A stretch of DNA of 64,000 nt from Pleomorphomonas sp. (GCA_029976075.1 JARKNW010000115.1:1-64000); one strand, 5' to 3'. Shown: positions 1-9,270, numbered from the stretch's first letter. Notes: generated from the sequence alone by a model not told the origin. Program-made: numbers and translations.

Positions 1-53
1 GCGACCTTCGCCTTGAAGGCCGGGCTGTGATTGCGGCGGGGACGTCGTGTCAT
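1..53 (-). CDS. IS3-family transposase OrfA, N-terminal fragment
   Basis: Only the first 17 codons are in the window, reading MTRRPRRNHSPAFKAKV from an ATG at 53. This basic start, with the SPAFKAKVA segment, is typical of OrfA proteins of IS3-family elements, which carry a helix-turn-helix that binds the element ends and normally join OrfB by programmed frameshifting. The gene continues beyond the left edge, so it is not known whether the element is intact. Confidence 0.75.
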   Translation of the reverse strand, partial: MTRRPRRNHSPAFKAKV

Positions 54-139
54 CTTGGCTCCTATCCGTCGGCATACTGCCGAGTTCCAAAGCCAAAAAC
101 CACCTAACCGACCTGTTCAGTTTTCCCAGGCCACCTCAA
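1..139 (-). mobile_element. IS3-family insertion sequence, left end (partial)
   Basis: An insertion sequence enters from the left edge of the window. It comprises the start of an OrfA-type transposase gene and about 85 bases of leader. The terminus is placed near 139 because the minus-strand sequence there (TGAGGTGGCCTGGGAAAACT) resembles IS3-family ends that begin TGA. The exact end and any target duplication cannot be fixed because the other end is outside the window. Confidence 0.55.
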
Positions 140-203
140 CCGGACCCCCGATTTGAACCTACAAAGCTAACTACTTGATTTTCTTAGGCTAGGATAAACC
201 TGC

Positions 204-248
204 AAAAACAAAGACCTCAGCAAATCATTGATTTTGCTGAGGTCTTTG
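204..248 (-). terminator. Intrinsic terminator downstream of the tRNA-fMet fragment
   Basis: A perfect 16-bp inverted repeat (209-224 pairs with 233-248) has an 8-base loop. On the minus strand it is followed by a run of five Ts (204-208). It lies 8 bases after the CCA end of the tRNA fragment, so it is most simply the original tRNA gene terminator, kept on the chromosomal side of an integration event. Confidence 0.85.
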
Positions 249-256
249 GTTCGTAC

Positions 257-286
257 TGGTTGCGGGGGCAGGATTTGAACCTGCGG
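257..286 (-). tRNA. 3' fragment of initiator tRNA-fMet (attachment-site core)
   Basis: Read on the minus strand, the 30 bases contain a full T arm (stem GCAGG/CCTGC around TTCAAAT), the 3' acceptor strand CCCCGCA, discriminator A and encoded CCA. The A at position 72 of the acceptor strand would give the C1-A72 mismatch that marks bacterial initiator tRNA. Sequence beyond 286 does not match an anticodon arm, so only the 3' end exists here. This is the typical product of site-specific integration into a tRNA 3' end, with the terminator side being the original chromosome and the element lying to the right. It is not a functional tRNA. Confidence 0.85.
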
Positions 287-359
287 CTCGTTAGCAATTT
301 AGCTCGGCAACCCAAGGAATCACGCCGCTGTCAAAGTGATTTCCAAAGGTCTACCTTGT

Positions 360-974
360 TCACGGTGCATGCTCACCAATTCCTGAGAGATCTACCCGAA
401 TTTCAGCTTCATTCGGCAGCGTTGTCGATTTTTTGGTTGGCATCCTAGACGGCTCGCCAGCAGTTGGCGGCGCCTCACCATTCTCGCCTTCCATCTTGCT
501 CAGCTTTGATGGCCCCGGATCCGTTGTGGTAAATACCGAACTTCCTTCGAAAGTTCCGGTCTTCCAAGCCTCGATGGCATCCTCCAGCACTAGCGGCATG
601 ACGCTGTCATCGGTCGGATTGCCGTACCAATCGAGCACGATCCGCCAGACCTTGCCGAAAAGAGCCGTGCCTTGACGCAGGTTGGAACACGCATCGAGCA
701 GATCGGTAGAGATTTCCGATGGATCCTTGATACCGATCCCGACCGGGTATTGCGTGATGCCGGCCCGCACGACGGCATGTCCGACATGAGCCCGGATGGT
801 TGCCAGTGCCTCATCCGGCGTTTTCGTTGCGGGCACCAGGACGATGCGGTTTCCACTCCTGACCGTGATGCTGAGCGGATCGGTCGATCCTACTGTCTTG
901 ACGAAGGTCTCGACAATAGCGGGTGTCAGGGACGGATCGGCGCAACGGTGGATGAGATCGGCATCAATGGGCAT
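360..974 (-). CDS. traH: Conjugal transfer protein TraH
   Basis: This 204-residue protein matches the TraH family of Ti-type plasmids along its length: the N-terminal segment with DADLIHRCADPSL, then AIVETFVKTVGS, VGHAVVRAGITQYPVG and LRQGTALFGKVWRIV. TraH is the last gene of the traAFBH operon and its biochemical role is not well defined. It follows traB after 21 bases, in the canonical order traA-traF-traB-traH on the minus strand. The C-terminal 60 residues are low-complexity (Glu, Pro, Ser and Thr rich). The gene ends only 74 bases from the tRNA-fMet fragment, so it is the outermost gene on this side of the element. Confidence 0.9.
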   Translation of the reverse strand: MPIDADLIHRCADPSLTPAIVETFVKTVGSTDPLSITVRSGNRIVLVPATKTPDEALATIRAHVGHAVVRAGITQYPVGIGIKDPSEISTDLLDACSNLRQGTALFGKVWRIVLDWYGNPTDDSVMPLVLEDAIEAWKTGTFEGSSVFTTTDPGPSKLSKMEGENGEAPPTAGEPSRMPTKKSTTLPNEAEIRVDLSGIGEHAP

Positions 975-995
975 AGCGGGAACTCCTCTTCATCC

Positions 996-2267
996 TCAGC
1001 GATTGAAAGCGGTGACAAGTGGCAGATCGAAGAGCCGTGCCCAGGCCTCGACGCTCGCCAGTTGGATGGCAGGAATGGAGGTGTCTTTCGCCCACCAGCC
1101 ATTGGCGATGGCGACGATCCGGTCGGGGCGATGGAAGGCCGATTGCAGAACCGGCCAGACGAGAAGCTGCTCGTAGCAGATGAGCGGCGCGATTCGCTGA
1201 CCGGCAGCCTCCACTAGGGGATCGCCGAACAACGTTCCTGCTGCACCACCGGTGAGATCGAGCCACGGTCGCCATGGTTGCCACATGGCGACCGGTACCG
1301 GCATCCGCTGACGGTAGAGGACCTTTGTACCCGTTCGGCCGAGCGCGACCATGACGGTGTCGTAGCCTTGAGTGTCGATGACGGCGGCTCCAGCGATCAC
1401 CGTGATGTCGAGATTGGCCAGAGCCTCGCCCCACAGATGCTCCGCGGTCGGAGTCAGGATGCCCAGAGCACTTTCCGGGAGAACGATGATCTGCGAGCCG
1501 CCCTCGGCTTCTTTCCGGACTTGGGCGATCAACAACTGCTGCTGGTGGAGTGTGTCGACCCACCCAAAGGCTGCTCCGGCTGCGGTATCGATACCCTGCC
1601 ACTCCTCTGATGCTGGGGAGCCATCCCCTGATATGGCGGCTATGCCGGTAAGAACTCCGGCCGACAGGGCAATCGCGGGGGCCAATCGCGTGGCCATCAG
1701 GCAGAGGCCAAGCGCCGTTGCCAATAGCCCCCACCATCCCCAGCCAGGAAGCAGTACGCCCGCGGACGTGATCGGATGGGCCCACCCAGCAATGCCGAAT
1801 GGTGGAACAGCCATAAGCACCATGGCGATGCCATAGCGCCCTGCCCTTCGCCAGCCCTTGCGCGCCGTCCAAGCCATCGCATGGACAATGACAAAAGGGA
1901 GCGAGGCCGCGATCCAGAGCAAGAAGCCGGTCGAGGCCGATGAACCAAAGAACTCCGCCGCGCCCTGCGGAAGCCCTCGCGACGCCACTAGGAAATATCC
2001 CGCCGAGACGGCGGCGGAAACCGCGCGACATGGTGCCGCCGCCCAGAGCACCGGAAACAGCATAACGACGGGCAATGCCAGCAACTGACCACTCCAGGCT
2101 ATGCCACCGACAAGGCAGGCGGCAGACACCAGAACGGCCGATCGGATGTGAATCCAGCGCAGGGAGGGCCTCAGATCACGGCGTGCAGATGGAGGCAAAG
2201 GTGAGGAACGGCCGCGCAAAGCCGAGGAGACCGGTATCGGGAACCGGCCCGAAATAGCGGGAGTCAT
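996..2267 (-). CDS. traB: Conjugal transfer protein TraB (C-N hydrolase-type membrane protein)
   Basis: TraB of Ti-type systems combines several N-terminal membrane helices with a C-terminal nitrilase-like domain related to apolipoprotein N-acyltransferase. Here hydrophobic helices cover roughly residues 40-160. The hydrolase domain carries VLPESALG (glutamate site) and LICYEQ (cysteine site). The lysine expected near YRQRMPVP appears to be arginine. The ATG at 2267 is chosen because AGAGG lies just upstream on the minus strand; it places the start about 90 bases inside traF, so the genes overlap and are probably translationally coupled. A longer frame to 2393 exists but lacks such support. 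The role in mating is an auxiliary one inferred from the family. Confidence 0.85.
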   Translation of the reverse strand: MTPAISGRFPIPVSSALRGRSSPLPPSARRDLRPSLRWIHIRSAVLVSAACLVGGIAWSGQLLALPVVMLFPVLWAAAPCRAVSAAVSAGYFLVASRGLPQGAAEFFGSSASTGFLLWIAASLPFVIVHAMAWTARKGWRRAGRYGIAMVLMAVPPFGIAGWAHPITSAGVLLPGWGWWGLLATALGLCLMATRLAPAIALSAGVLTGIAAISGDGSPASEEWQGIDTAAGAAFGWVDTLHQQQLLIAQVRKEAEGGSQIIVLPESALGILTPTAEHLWGEALANLDITVIAGAAVIDTQGYDTVMVALGRTGTKVLYRQRMPVPVAMWQPWRPWLDLTGGAAGTLFGDPLVEAAGQRIAPLICYEQLLVWPVLQSAFHRPDRIVAIANGWWAKDTSIPAIQLASVEAWARLFDLPLVTAFNR

Positions 2268-2841
2268 AGGAGCCTCTGAATTGCGAGTGCAGAAAAAGCT
2301 GGCCGGGCGGGACGACGCCACCGATCCAAGGCGCCAGAGCCCGGCCTTGGCCGTCCATTGCGCTGAGCCGCGAGTGCGCCAGCAAGACATCATCGATCCT
2401 CACCTCGGCACCGACGGCGATGCTCGCGCCGGCAATTGCCGCGACTGCCTTGATGAGTGGGGCCGTGCCGCTGGGACAGGCACCCCTCAGAAAATATCCC
2501 CGCGCCAGCCCGAAATCAGAAAACACGCCCGATGGCGGACATATGAAGACCAGATCGCCGACGGCGACAGGCCGATCAGGCGTGACAACCTGCCAGAGGC
2601 CGAGCGGCTCGCTCGGCGTCAGATTGATGCGCAGACCGGCCCAAATTCCCACGCTGACAAACGTGGCCATGAACGCTAGGCCAACGCCATAGATGGCGAG
2701 GACGCGTCGCCGGGTTTGCTGCCGACGCTTCTCTCCGTTCGGCCTCTCCACTTCACCGCGTTGCTTGGCGGCCGGACACGAGGATTGCACCGGCAGGTCG
2801 TCGGAGAGTCCCACTGCCCCGCTTCTTGGAAGGACCATCAT
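2176..2841 (-). CDS. traF: Conjugal transfer protease TraF (signal-peptidase-like)
   Basis: TraF is an S26-type serine peptidase. In the RP4 and Ti systems it processes and cyclises the TrbC pilin. The 221-residue protein has one N-terminal membrane segment (YGVGLAFMATFVSVGIWAG), then NLTPSEPLGLW, which holds the nucleophilic serine region. APLIKAVAAIAGASI follows and carries the general-base lysine. The start at 2841 overlaps the traA stop as ATGA, the normal arrangement in this operon. The substrate is present in the window as trbC at 46.3 kb. Confidence 0.9.
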   Translation of the reverse strand: MMVLPRSGAVGLSDDLPVQSSCPAAKQRGEVERPNGEKRRQQTRRRVLAIYGVGLAFMATFVSVGIWAGLRINLTPSEPLGLWQVVTPDRPVAVGDLVFICPPSGVFSDFGLARGYFLRGACPSGTAPLIKAVAAIAGASIAVGAEVRIDDVLLAHSRLSAMDGQGRALAPWIGGVVPPGQLFLHSQFRGSYDSRYFGPVPDTGLLGFARPFLTFASICTP

Positions 2842-5800
2842 TGCAGTGTCATCCCTTTTGATTGCCAAAGGGTCTGACGCTGAGCTTCGCGAATACCCAC
2901 GGCCTCCTTTGTCCGCTGCGCGCCGGCAAACTGCTGGATGGTTCTGAGGTCGGGCCAAGCGGCTTTGAGGTCTCGCCGTTGATCCGGGCTCAGGCCGTTC
3001 GACAACTCCCTCGCCGTCTCGCCATCACTGTCTCTTGCCGCGAGCGGTAGGAAGGTCCGTTCTCCGAACCGCTCGGCAACCGCCTTGGCGAAGCCCTCCA
3101 GTTCGGCCTCAATCATCTTGTCCTCAAGCGCGAACCCGAGCGCGGCGGGAAGGTCATTGCGGTCGATGGCATCGCGAATGCGCTCGAGCGTCTGACGCCC
3201 GCCCTCCGAGAGCGCCGGAATGTCGACGGCGGCCTTCAATCTGGTGGTGCGTTCCTCGGCCTCGTAGCGACGTTCCGCCTCGGCCCGGAGCCGCAACCAA
3301 GTCTCAAGGTCACGGGTGAGTGCGGGAACATTGAGCGCCGCGTGCTCGCGTGCCTCCCGCTCTGACCGTCCGGCAAATAGTCCCGTCCCGCCCTTCAAGG
3401 CCCCGAAGCTCTGTGGCTGGTCCTTGAGCTTTCCCAGGGTAGCCGCGGCCGTCTCGCGGTTCGCCATCCTCGCGTCGACATCGACCTTAGCGAAGGCCGT
3501 TTCCGGATCGGCGAAGACGAGGTGGAAACGGGAAGAGACCTGCTCCCATTGCCGCGAGAGGACCGGATCAGTTGCGAGCCGATCCTCGACCACCTCGGGA
3601 ACTGATTTGGAATGCGCGGATGTGCCGGCGACCATGGGCCTTGCCTCCTTGGGCGTCTCTGTTGGGTTTTGCTGTTGGTGGACGACGAGACCGAGGCGCT
3701 GGCCCGCGGCGGCGAGTCGGGCACCGAGATTAACGACCCGATCCGTTTGCCGGACAGTCCAGCGGAGCTTCTCGGCGACGAGAGTGCGAGCGACGCGAAG
3801 AAGGTCGAGGCCGCGCGCCTCGGCAAAGCGGAGGCTCGCGCGATAAATCCTGGAGTCCGCATAATCGAGGGTCGTTTCCTTCGCTCGCGCCTGCGACAGG
3901 ATCTTCGTCAGCCCGCCGGCCTTCCGGAAGGAGCGCGCGCCATAGTAGAGGCCGACATCCTCGCGATGGCGGGTCAGCGCCACATAGGTCAGGTGCCGAT
4001 CCAGTGAGAGCGTGGCCAGCACCTTGACCCGGTCGACCGTCGCGCCTTGTGATTTGTGGATGGTCGTCGCATAGCCGTGGTCGACGTTGGCGTAGAAACG
4101 CTGATCAACATCGACACGGCGACGGTGTTCGCCCTCCCCCACCATGGCGGCGAACCAGCCGGGACGGGCTTCGATGACGTGGCCGATCATGCCGTTCTTG
4201 ACGCCGAGCGATCCCTCGTTCTTCAGGAAGACGATCTGGTCGCCGGCGGCAAACTTACGAACGCCTTCTTCGGTCCGGAAGGTATGGCCTTCTACCACCA
4301 ATCCACGTTCGATCAGCCTGGTGCGCGCCATGTCGTTGAGGGCGCGGACATCACGGCGCAGATGGGCCAGGATCAACGTGGACTTCGTGGGATCATAGTC
4401 ACGGTTCCAGTCGTCGATCAGCTCGGCGACAGCCTCGGCTTTGAACCGGCTCGGGCTGAGCTTGCCGTTTGCGTCGTAGGCCTTCAGCGCCTTCGCCGTC
4501 CGCCCACGGGCTAGGTCGAGCGAAGCGCTCCGCATCCACGGTTCGCGTTGGCGATAGATAGTCTGAAGTTCGGCATAGCCAGTGCGCTCGGCGATGGCCC
4601 GGAAGGCCGCCCCCGCCTCGATCGGCTGGAGTTGATCGGGATCGCCGACCAGAACCAGTTTGGCGCCCGATGTGACGACGCTTTCCACGATGAGCGCCAT
4701 CTGGCGTGACGACACCATGCCCGCTTCGTCGAGCACGAAGATCGTCCTGTCGTCGAGCCCGTCGCGACCCTTGCCCCAGGCCAGTTCCCATGAGGCGAGA
4801 GTGCGCGAGGCAATGCCGGCCTCTTTTTCCAGGCCTTCGGCCGCTTTGCCGGCCAAGGCGGCACCGACCACGCGATAGCCGGCCATTTCCCAAGCTTCGC
4901 GGGCAGCTTTCATCATGGTGGTCTTGCCGGCACCGGCTCGGCCAACCACGGCGGCAAGCCGCCCCTCGGATACGACACGGGCGATCGCCGCGCGCTGCTC
5001 GTCCGACAAGCGTTCGTGGCGCTCGAAGACAGAACGGAGAGTCTTGTCCGGAACGCCGTGCGACGAACGATCAGACAGCCATTGGGCGCGGTTCGCCATC
5101 CCGGCCTCGATCCGGATCAGCTCACGCGTCGAGTACTTGGCAGGCTCGCGCTGGCCGGAAACGAGAGCGACCCGCTCGTCCTGAAGCTTTACGACGTCGG
5201 GGCTCTGTAGGATCCGTACCATCAGTTGCTGGAACGTGCCGGCATCGTCCACATAGCGATGCAACACCTTCGCCATATCGCGTACCGTGAAGACGCTCAT
5301 CTCGCGGGAGACGAGCTCCAGCACGATCTCGGGGCGGCGCAGGATGCGGGCCTTGTTGTCGGCGCAACGTTCTTCATGCAGCGCAACGCGTTCGAGCTTG
5401 GGCAACCAGCCGACCGTCTTTTCTTTCCGGTCGATTGCCTTGGCACCGACACCGATATGAGCGGTTGGCACGAGGTCGATACCGCGATCGGCATAGGACC
5501 GGCCATCGACGCGGATGTCGAGACCGGCAAGGGCTAAATGCTTGTTCTGGAGAGCGAGCCAACTCTCGCGCTGTTCAAGGAATTCCACCTTGTAGCCCGA
5601 CCACAGGCGATAAACGATCTTGCCCGCCTCATTGCGCAGGGGCTCGCCAGTCTCGCCGAGAACAGGAACTTTCTTCGAACCGAACCCATTCCCCGTCAGG
5701 GGCCGCAAGGTGGTCATCAAATGGACATGGGGATTACCCGGTTCGTCGTGATAGACCCAATCAGCCACCTGCCCTCGTGCCAGCACCTGGGCCCCGACGA

Positions 5801-6152
5801 ACTCTCGCATCAGGGCAATGTTCTGATCGCGCGTCAGCTCCACCGGCAGAGCGATGACAAACTCCTTGGCGAGCTGTGCATCGGAGCGCTTCTCGAAAGC
5901 CTCGACCGTGTTCCAGAAAGCTTCGGCGCTGCCGGCCACCGAGCGATCGGCGGTCAGCGCGCGGCACCATTCCGGGGCATCGGACGGCAGCAGGAATTCC
6001 TCGTGGGCGAGACCACGCTTTGCCGAATAATCGACCACCCGCCCCTCCGCCTCGTGCGCCATGCGAGCACAATGGCGGTAGGCGGCCGACAGGAGGGCAC
6101 TGCGGCCTTGGCTGCGCGAGATCAATTGCGGAGTGAAGTGGGTGATGGCCAA
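2838..6152 (-). CDS. traA: Ti-type relaxase/helicase TraA
   Basis: TraA nicks oriT and unwinds the transferred strand. The first 250 residues form a MOBQ-type relaxase domain with the metal-binding HDEPGNPHVHLM motif. This is followed by a RecD-like helicase: Walker A GRAGAGKTTM, Walker B FVLDEAGM, motif III VLVGDPDQLQ, then TTIHKSQG and YVALTRHRED. The C-terminal 300 residues are helical. The start is set at a TTG (6152) giving MAITHFTPQLISRS, where family members begin. The open frame runs to an ATG at 6242, but the extra 30 residues are not seen in the family and would reach into oriT. It is the first gene of traAFBH. At 1104 residues it is full length and looks intact. Confidence 0.93.
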   Translation of the reverse strand: MAITHFTPQLISRSQGRSALLSAAYRHCARMAHEAEGRVVDYSAKRGLAHEEFLLPSDAPEWCRALTADRSVAGSAEAFWNTVEAFEKRSDAQLAKEFVIALPVELTRDQNIALMREFVGAQVLARGQVADWVYHDEPGNPHVHLMTTLRPLTGNGFGSKKVPVLGETGEPLRNEAGKIVYRLWSGYKVEFLEQRESWLALQNKHLALAGLDIRVDGRSYADRGIDLVPTAHIGVGAKAIDRKEKTVGWLPKLERVALHEERCADNKARILRRPEIVLELVSREMSVFTVRDMAKVLHRYVDDAGTFQQLMVRILQSPDVVKLQDERVALVSGQREPAKYSTRELIRIEAGMANRAQWLSDRSSHGVPDKTLRSVFERHERLSDEQRAAIARVVSEGRLAAVVGRAGAGKTTMMKAAREAWEMAGYRVVGAALAGKAAEGLEKEAGIASRTLASWELAWGKGRDGLDDRTIFVLDEAGMVSSRQMALIVESVVTSGAKLVLVGDPDQLQPIEAGAAFRAIAERTGYAELQTIYRQREPWMRSASLDLARGRTAKALKAYDANGKLSPSRFKAEAVAELIDDWNRDYDPTKSTLILAHLRRDVRALNDMARTRLIERGLVVEGHTFRTEEGVRKFAAGDQIVFLKNEGSLGVKNGMIGHVIEARPGWFAAMVGEGEHRRRVDVDQRFYANVDHGYATTIHKSQGATVDRVKVLATLSLDRHLTYVALTRHREDVGLYYGARSFRKAGGLTKILSQARAKETTLDYADSRIYRASLRFAEARGLDLLRVARTLVAEKLRWTVRQTDRVVNLGARLAAAGQRLGLVVHQQQNPTETPKEARPMVAGTSAHSKSVPEVVEDRLATDPVLSRQWEQVSSRFHLVFADPETAFAKVDVDARMANRETAAATLGKLKDQPQSFGALKGGTGLFAGRSEREAREHAALNVPALTRDLETWLRLRAEAERRYEAEERTTRLKAAVDIPALSEGGRQTLERIRDAIDRNDLPAALGFALEDKMIEAELEGFAKAVAERFGERTFLPLAARDSDGETARELSNGLSPDQRRDLKAAWPDLRTIQQFAGAQRTKEAVGIREAQRQTLWQSKGMTLQ

Positions 6153-6244
6153 AGCGACAGCGGCTTCCGGACGACTGTGGAACAAGCGGCGTTCCTTGAA
6201 AGCGGCCGATCCGGCCCCGCCGGGCTGAGAGCCATCGGCCAAGG

Positions 6245-6300
6245 CGGATAAGCAAGGCGTCGTGACAGCGACGTATTACTGCGCCCTTGGACCATTCCTT
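6245..6300. other. oriT: Origin of transfer (oriT) of Ti-plasmid type
   Basis: The minus strand reads CCAAGGGCGCAGTAATACG followed by TCGCTGTCACGACGCC, close to the remembered nic-region core of Ti plasmid oriT (CCAAGGGCGCA..TATACGTCGCTG). A small inverted repeat CGTCG (6258-6262) / CGACG (6269-6273) abuts it. It sits in the traA-traC intergenic space, exactly where oriT lies in Ti-type transfer regions. The match is from memory of the family, not from alignment. Confidence 0.8.
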
Positions 6301-6328
6301 CGGAACGGCCGGGATGATTGTCCAAAGC

Positions 6329-6408
6329 GTCGGCACTGCCGACTAGCTTTTTTATGAGTGGCCGCAAGCGGCCGTTCTCCAGATGCTCCACGTCAGCCAG
6401 ACTGGCTG
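6329..6408. repeat. Three short palindromes between oriT and traC
   Basis: Three near-perfect palindromes lie in 80 bases: GTCGGCA-C-TGCCGAC (6329-6343), followed on the plus strand by a T run at about 6348-6353; GGCCGC-AA-GCGGCC (6360-6373); and CAGCCAG-A-CTGGCTG (6394-6408). The first could terminate transcription entering oriT. The others could bind auxiliary relaxosome proteins (TraC, TraD) or act on the traC promoter. Function is inferred from location. Confidence 0.6.
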
Positions 6409-6432
6409 GCGGCAAGCGGAGGTTCAACCGGA

Positions 6433-6747
6433 ATGAAAAAGCCCTCGTCGAGAATCCGTGAAGAAATTGCTCGGCTTCAGGAGCAGCTGAAGGCGGCGGA
6501 GACACGCGAGGCGGAGCGCATCGGCCGCATCGCCCTCAAGGCCGGTCTCGGCGACATCGAGATCGACGAGGAAGCGCTGCTCGCTGCCCTCACGGATGTG
6601 GCGGGGACGTTTCGGCGCGGGGGCAATGAAGGCTCAGCCGGGAAGAAGAGGACCGCACACGCCCCCTCGTCGGAGAGCCCTTCGTCCCCGGTACTCGCGC
6701 CTCAAGCGGCTCAACCGGCAACTGGCGAGGTTGAAGCGCATGGTTGA
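6433..6747 (+). CDS. traC: Conjugal transfer protein TraC
   Basis: The protein begins [20 protein letters not shown] and continues [20 protein letters not shown], a highly conserved TraC signature of Ti-type plasmids. An N-terminal coiled coil is followed by a small DNA-binding-like segment and a low-complexity tail, 104 residues in all. TraC is thought to be an accessory relaxosome protein acting with TraA at the adjacent oriT. The ATG at 6433 matches the family start; the reading frame is open upstream but has no family similarity there. traC, traD and traG overlap and form one operon. Confidence 0.9.
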   Translation: MKKPSSRIREEIARLQEQLKAAETREAERIGRIALKAGLGDIEIDEEALLAALTDVAGTFRRGGNEGSAGKKRTAHAPSSESPSSPVLAPQAAQPATGEVEAHG

Positions 6748-6952
6748 GGCACAAACTTCCGAGGACCGCAAAAAGGATACGCGCGACAAGATCGCGCTGG
6801 GTGGCCTCATCGTCAAAGCCGGTCTGCGCTATGAAAGCCGCGCCCTTCTCCTCGGTCTTCTGATTGACGGAAGGAGCCGCCTCAGCGGCAACGAGGTCGA
6901 GCGTGCGCGGCTGACGGGAATCGGGGCGGAGGCCTTCGGCGGTGACGCCTGA
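6740..6952 (+). CDS. traD: Conjugal transfer protein TraD (small Ti-type)
   Basis: This 70-residue basic protein has the family core [20 protein letters not shown] followed by [16 protein letters not shown]. Ti-type TraD is a small accessory protein of about 70 residues, unrelated to the F-plasmid coupling protein of the same name. The ATG at 6740 overlaps the end of traC and the gene overlaps traG by 11 bases, so translation is coupled. A partner role in the relaxosome is inferred from its fixed place between traC and traG. Confidence 0.85.
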   Translation: MVEAQTSEDRKKDTRDKIALGGLIVKAGLRYESRALLLGLLIDGRSRLSGNEVERARLTGIGAEAFGGDA

Positions 6953-8873
6953 TATCTTCGCCCGGCGACTTGTGCTGTTCCTCCTGCCGCTTGGCGTAAT
7001 GATCGGCACGCTCGTTGGGCTGACGGATCTCAGTCAGGAACTGGACCAAGCACTTGTCTCCCTCGGCAAGACGGCGACGCAACAGTTGCTCCTTGCCCGG
7101 ATCGGGGCGGGGCTTCCCTACGCAATCGTCGCCGCCATCGGCATCACCGCCCTTTTCGCAACCGCGGGATCCGTGAACATCAGAACGGTGGCTCTGAGCG
7201 TTTCCATTGGCAATCTGATAGGCTTGGGATGGGCCGTCGCACACGGGGTGCTGCGGCTTCATACGACGCTGCCGCCCGACACGCACATACAGCTGTCCCG
7301 CCTCGATCCTGCGATCGTGGTCAGCCTCACGCTCCTGCTGATCGCGCTGCTCTTTTCCATTCGTGTCGCTGTGAAGGGCAATGCCGCCTTCGCTTCGACC
7401 GGACCAAAGCGCATTCGCGGGCGGCGGGCGCTGCACGGCGACGCCGACTGGATGACGCTCCCCGATGCCGCCCGCCTGTTTCCCGAGACAGGAGGCATCG
7501 TCGTCGGCGAGCGCTACCGTATCGACAAGGACAGCGTTGCCGCCCTGCCCTTTCGCGCAAAGGACCGCGCTAGTTGGGGAGCCGGTGGACGCATGCCGCT
7601 CCTCTGCTTTGATGCTTCCTTCGGCTCATCGCATGGCATTGCGTTTGCCGGGTCCGGCGGCTTCAAGACGACCTCGGTGACGATCCCGACCGCGCTCACA
7701 TGGGGCGGCACGCTCGTGGTGCTCGATCCCTCCAACGAGGTCGCGCCCATGGTAGCCGATCACCGACGTCGAGCTGGAAGAGCCGTCCATATCCTCGATC
7801 CGAAGTCGCCCGACACCGGCTTCAACGTGCTCGACTGGATCGGCCACTTTGGCGGTTCGCGCGAGGAAGACATCGCCGCCGTCGCCTCCTGGATCATGAG
7901 CGACAGCGGACGGCAGACCGGCATTCGCGATGACTTCTTCCGCTCTTCGGCATTGCAGTTGCTCACGGCTCTCATCGCTGACGTCTGCCTGTCCGGCCAC
8001 ACCGAACCGGCGCACCAGACCCTGCGCCAGGTGAGGGCCAATCTCTCCGAGCCCGAACCCAAACTGCGCGAGCGGCTCCAGAGAATTTACGACCTCTCCA
8101 GCTCCACCTTCGTGAAGGAGAACGTCGCCGCCTTCGTCAACATGACGCCCGAGACGTTTTCCGGCGTCTATGCCAACGCGGTCAAGGAAACCCATTGGCT
8201 GTCCTATCCCAACTATGCAGCGCTGGTGTCCGGCACGAGTTTTCGTACGGACGATCTCGCCGACGGACACACCGACGTCTTCATCAATCTCGACCTCAAG
8301 ACACTGGAGACCCATGCTGGGCTTGCCCGCGTCATCATCGGCGCCTTCATGAACGCGATCTACAATCGCAACGGCGCCATCGAAGGGCGCGCGCTGTTCC
8401 TGCTCGACGAAGTGGCGCGTCTCGGGTTCATGCGCATTCTTGAGACCGCTCGCGACGCAGGCCGCAAATTTGGCATCACGCTCACCCTGCTCTTCCAGTC
8501 GGTAGGCCAGATGCGCGAGACCTACGGCGGACGCGACGCCGCCAGCAAATGGTTCGAAAGCGCCAGCTGGATCTCATTCGCCGCCGTCAACGACCCCGAG
8601 ACCGCCGACTACATCTCACGGCGATGTGGCACCACGACCGTCGAAATCGAACAAATCAGCCGGTCGTCGCAGGCGTCCGGTTCTTCCCGCACGAGGTCGA
8701 AACTACTCGGCTCCCGCCCACTGATCCAGCCGCACGAAGTCCTGCGGATGAGAGCTGACGAACAGATTGTCTTCACCGCCGGCAATCCGCCGCTTCGTTG
8801 CGGCCGTGCCATCTGGTTCCGGCGCGATGACATGCGGGCTTGCGTGAGAGAGAACAGGTTCGAGAGGGAATGA
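6942..8873 (+). CDS. traG: Type IV coupling protein TraG
   Basis: TraG is the VirD4-type ATPase that links the relaxosome to the mating channel. The 643-residue protein has N-terminal membrane helices (about residues 8-30, 48-75, 80-105 and 125-150). A cytoplasmic ATPase domain follows, with the P-loop [10 protein letters not shown] and the Walker B segment [27 protein letters not shown] linker lies near the C-terminus. It is the last gene of traCDG, and its mating-channel partners are the trb products at 45-55 kb. Length and motifs suggest it is intact. Confidence 0.93.
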   Translation: MTPDIFARRLVLFLLPLGVMIGTLVGLTDLSQELDQALVSLGKTATQQLLLARIGAGLPYAIVAAIGITALFATAGSVNIRTVALSVSIGNLIGLGWAVAHGVLRLHTTLPPDTHIQLSRLDPAIVVSLTLLLIALLFSIRVAVKGNAAFASTGPKRIRGRRALHGDADWMTLPDAARLFPETGGIVVGERYRIDKDSVAALPFRAKDRASWGAGGRMPLLCFDASFGSSHGIAFAGSGGFKTTSVTIPTALTWGGTLVVLDPSNEVAPMVADHRRRAGRAVHILDPKSPDTGFNVLDWIGHFGGSREEDIAAVASWIMSDSGRQTGIRDDFFRSSALQLLTALIADVCLSGHTEPAHQTLRQVRANLSEPEPKLRERLQRIYDLSSSTFVKENVAAFVNMTPETFSGVYANAVKETHWLSYPNYAALVSGTSFRTDDLADGHTDVFINLDLKTLETHAGLARVIIGAFMNAIYNRNGAIEGRALFLLDEVARLGFMRILETARDAGRKFGITLTLLFQSVGQMRETYGGRDAASKWFESASWISFAAVNDPETADYISRRCGTTTVEIEQISRSSQASGSSRTRSKLLGSRPLIQPHEVLRMRADEQIVFTAGNPPLRCGRAIWFRRDDMRACVRENRFERE

Positions 8874-9021
8874 CCGCGTACCCGACCGAATAGCCTTTTA
8901 TGCCTCCTGATCGAGCTCCGCCTGACGGAATTCGCGACCCATCACGGCCATGAATCGACGTCAACCGATCGATTCAAAACTGTCGTTGGACGCGATGGCG
9001 TCGATTGGCGATCTTTGCTGC

Positions 9022-9270
9022 ATGACTGTAACCTCTCGCCATCTCTACATCGAACGCCGAGACGCTACCCGCAACATGGCGCGCTTCTACGCGCTGTCGA
9101 TCGAGCCGACACTGTTCGGCGATATCTGCCTGACACGGCGCTGGGGCCGCATCGGCACGCGCGGCCAGATGAGGGCAATGAGCTTCTCACAAGAGGAAGA
9201 GGCGCTGGCGTACTTTGCGAAGATCCAGCGTCAGAAGGCGAGCCGCGGATATCGCGAGTGCCTTACCTGA
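9022..9270 (+). CDS. WGR-domain protein
   Basis: The 82-residue protein carries a WGR domain centred on RRWGRIGTRGQMR, flanked by HLYIERRDATRNMARFYALS and EEALAYFAKIQRQKASRGY. The WGR fold binds nucleic acids and occurs alone on many alphaproteobacterial plasmids; its role there is unknown. The start is set at the ATG at 9022, which begins just before the domain; an upstream ATG at 8950 would add 24 residues without similarity. The stop overlaps the end of the convergent toxin gene by 8 bases. Confidence 0.75.
   Translation: MTVTSRHLYIERRDATRNMARFYALSIEPTLFGDICLTRRWGRIGTRGQMRAMSFSQEEEALAYFAKIQRQKASRGYRECLT

Noticed and set aside
141..170. Second T-arm-like string (GGTTCAAATC on the minus strand) near the IS end
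   Set aside because: The flanking bases do not form a T stem or acceptor strand, so it is not called a tRNA remnant.
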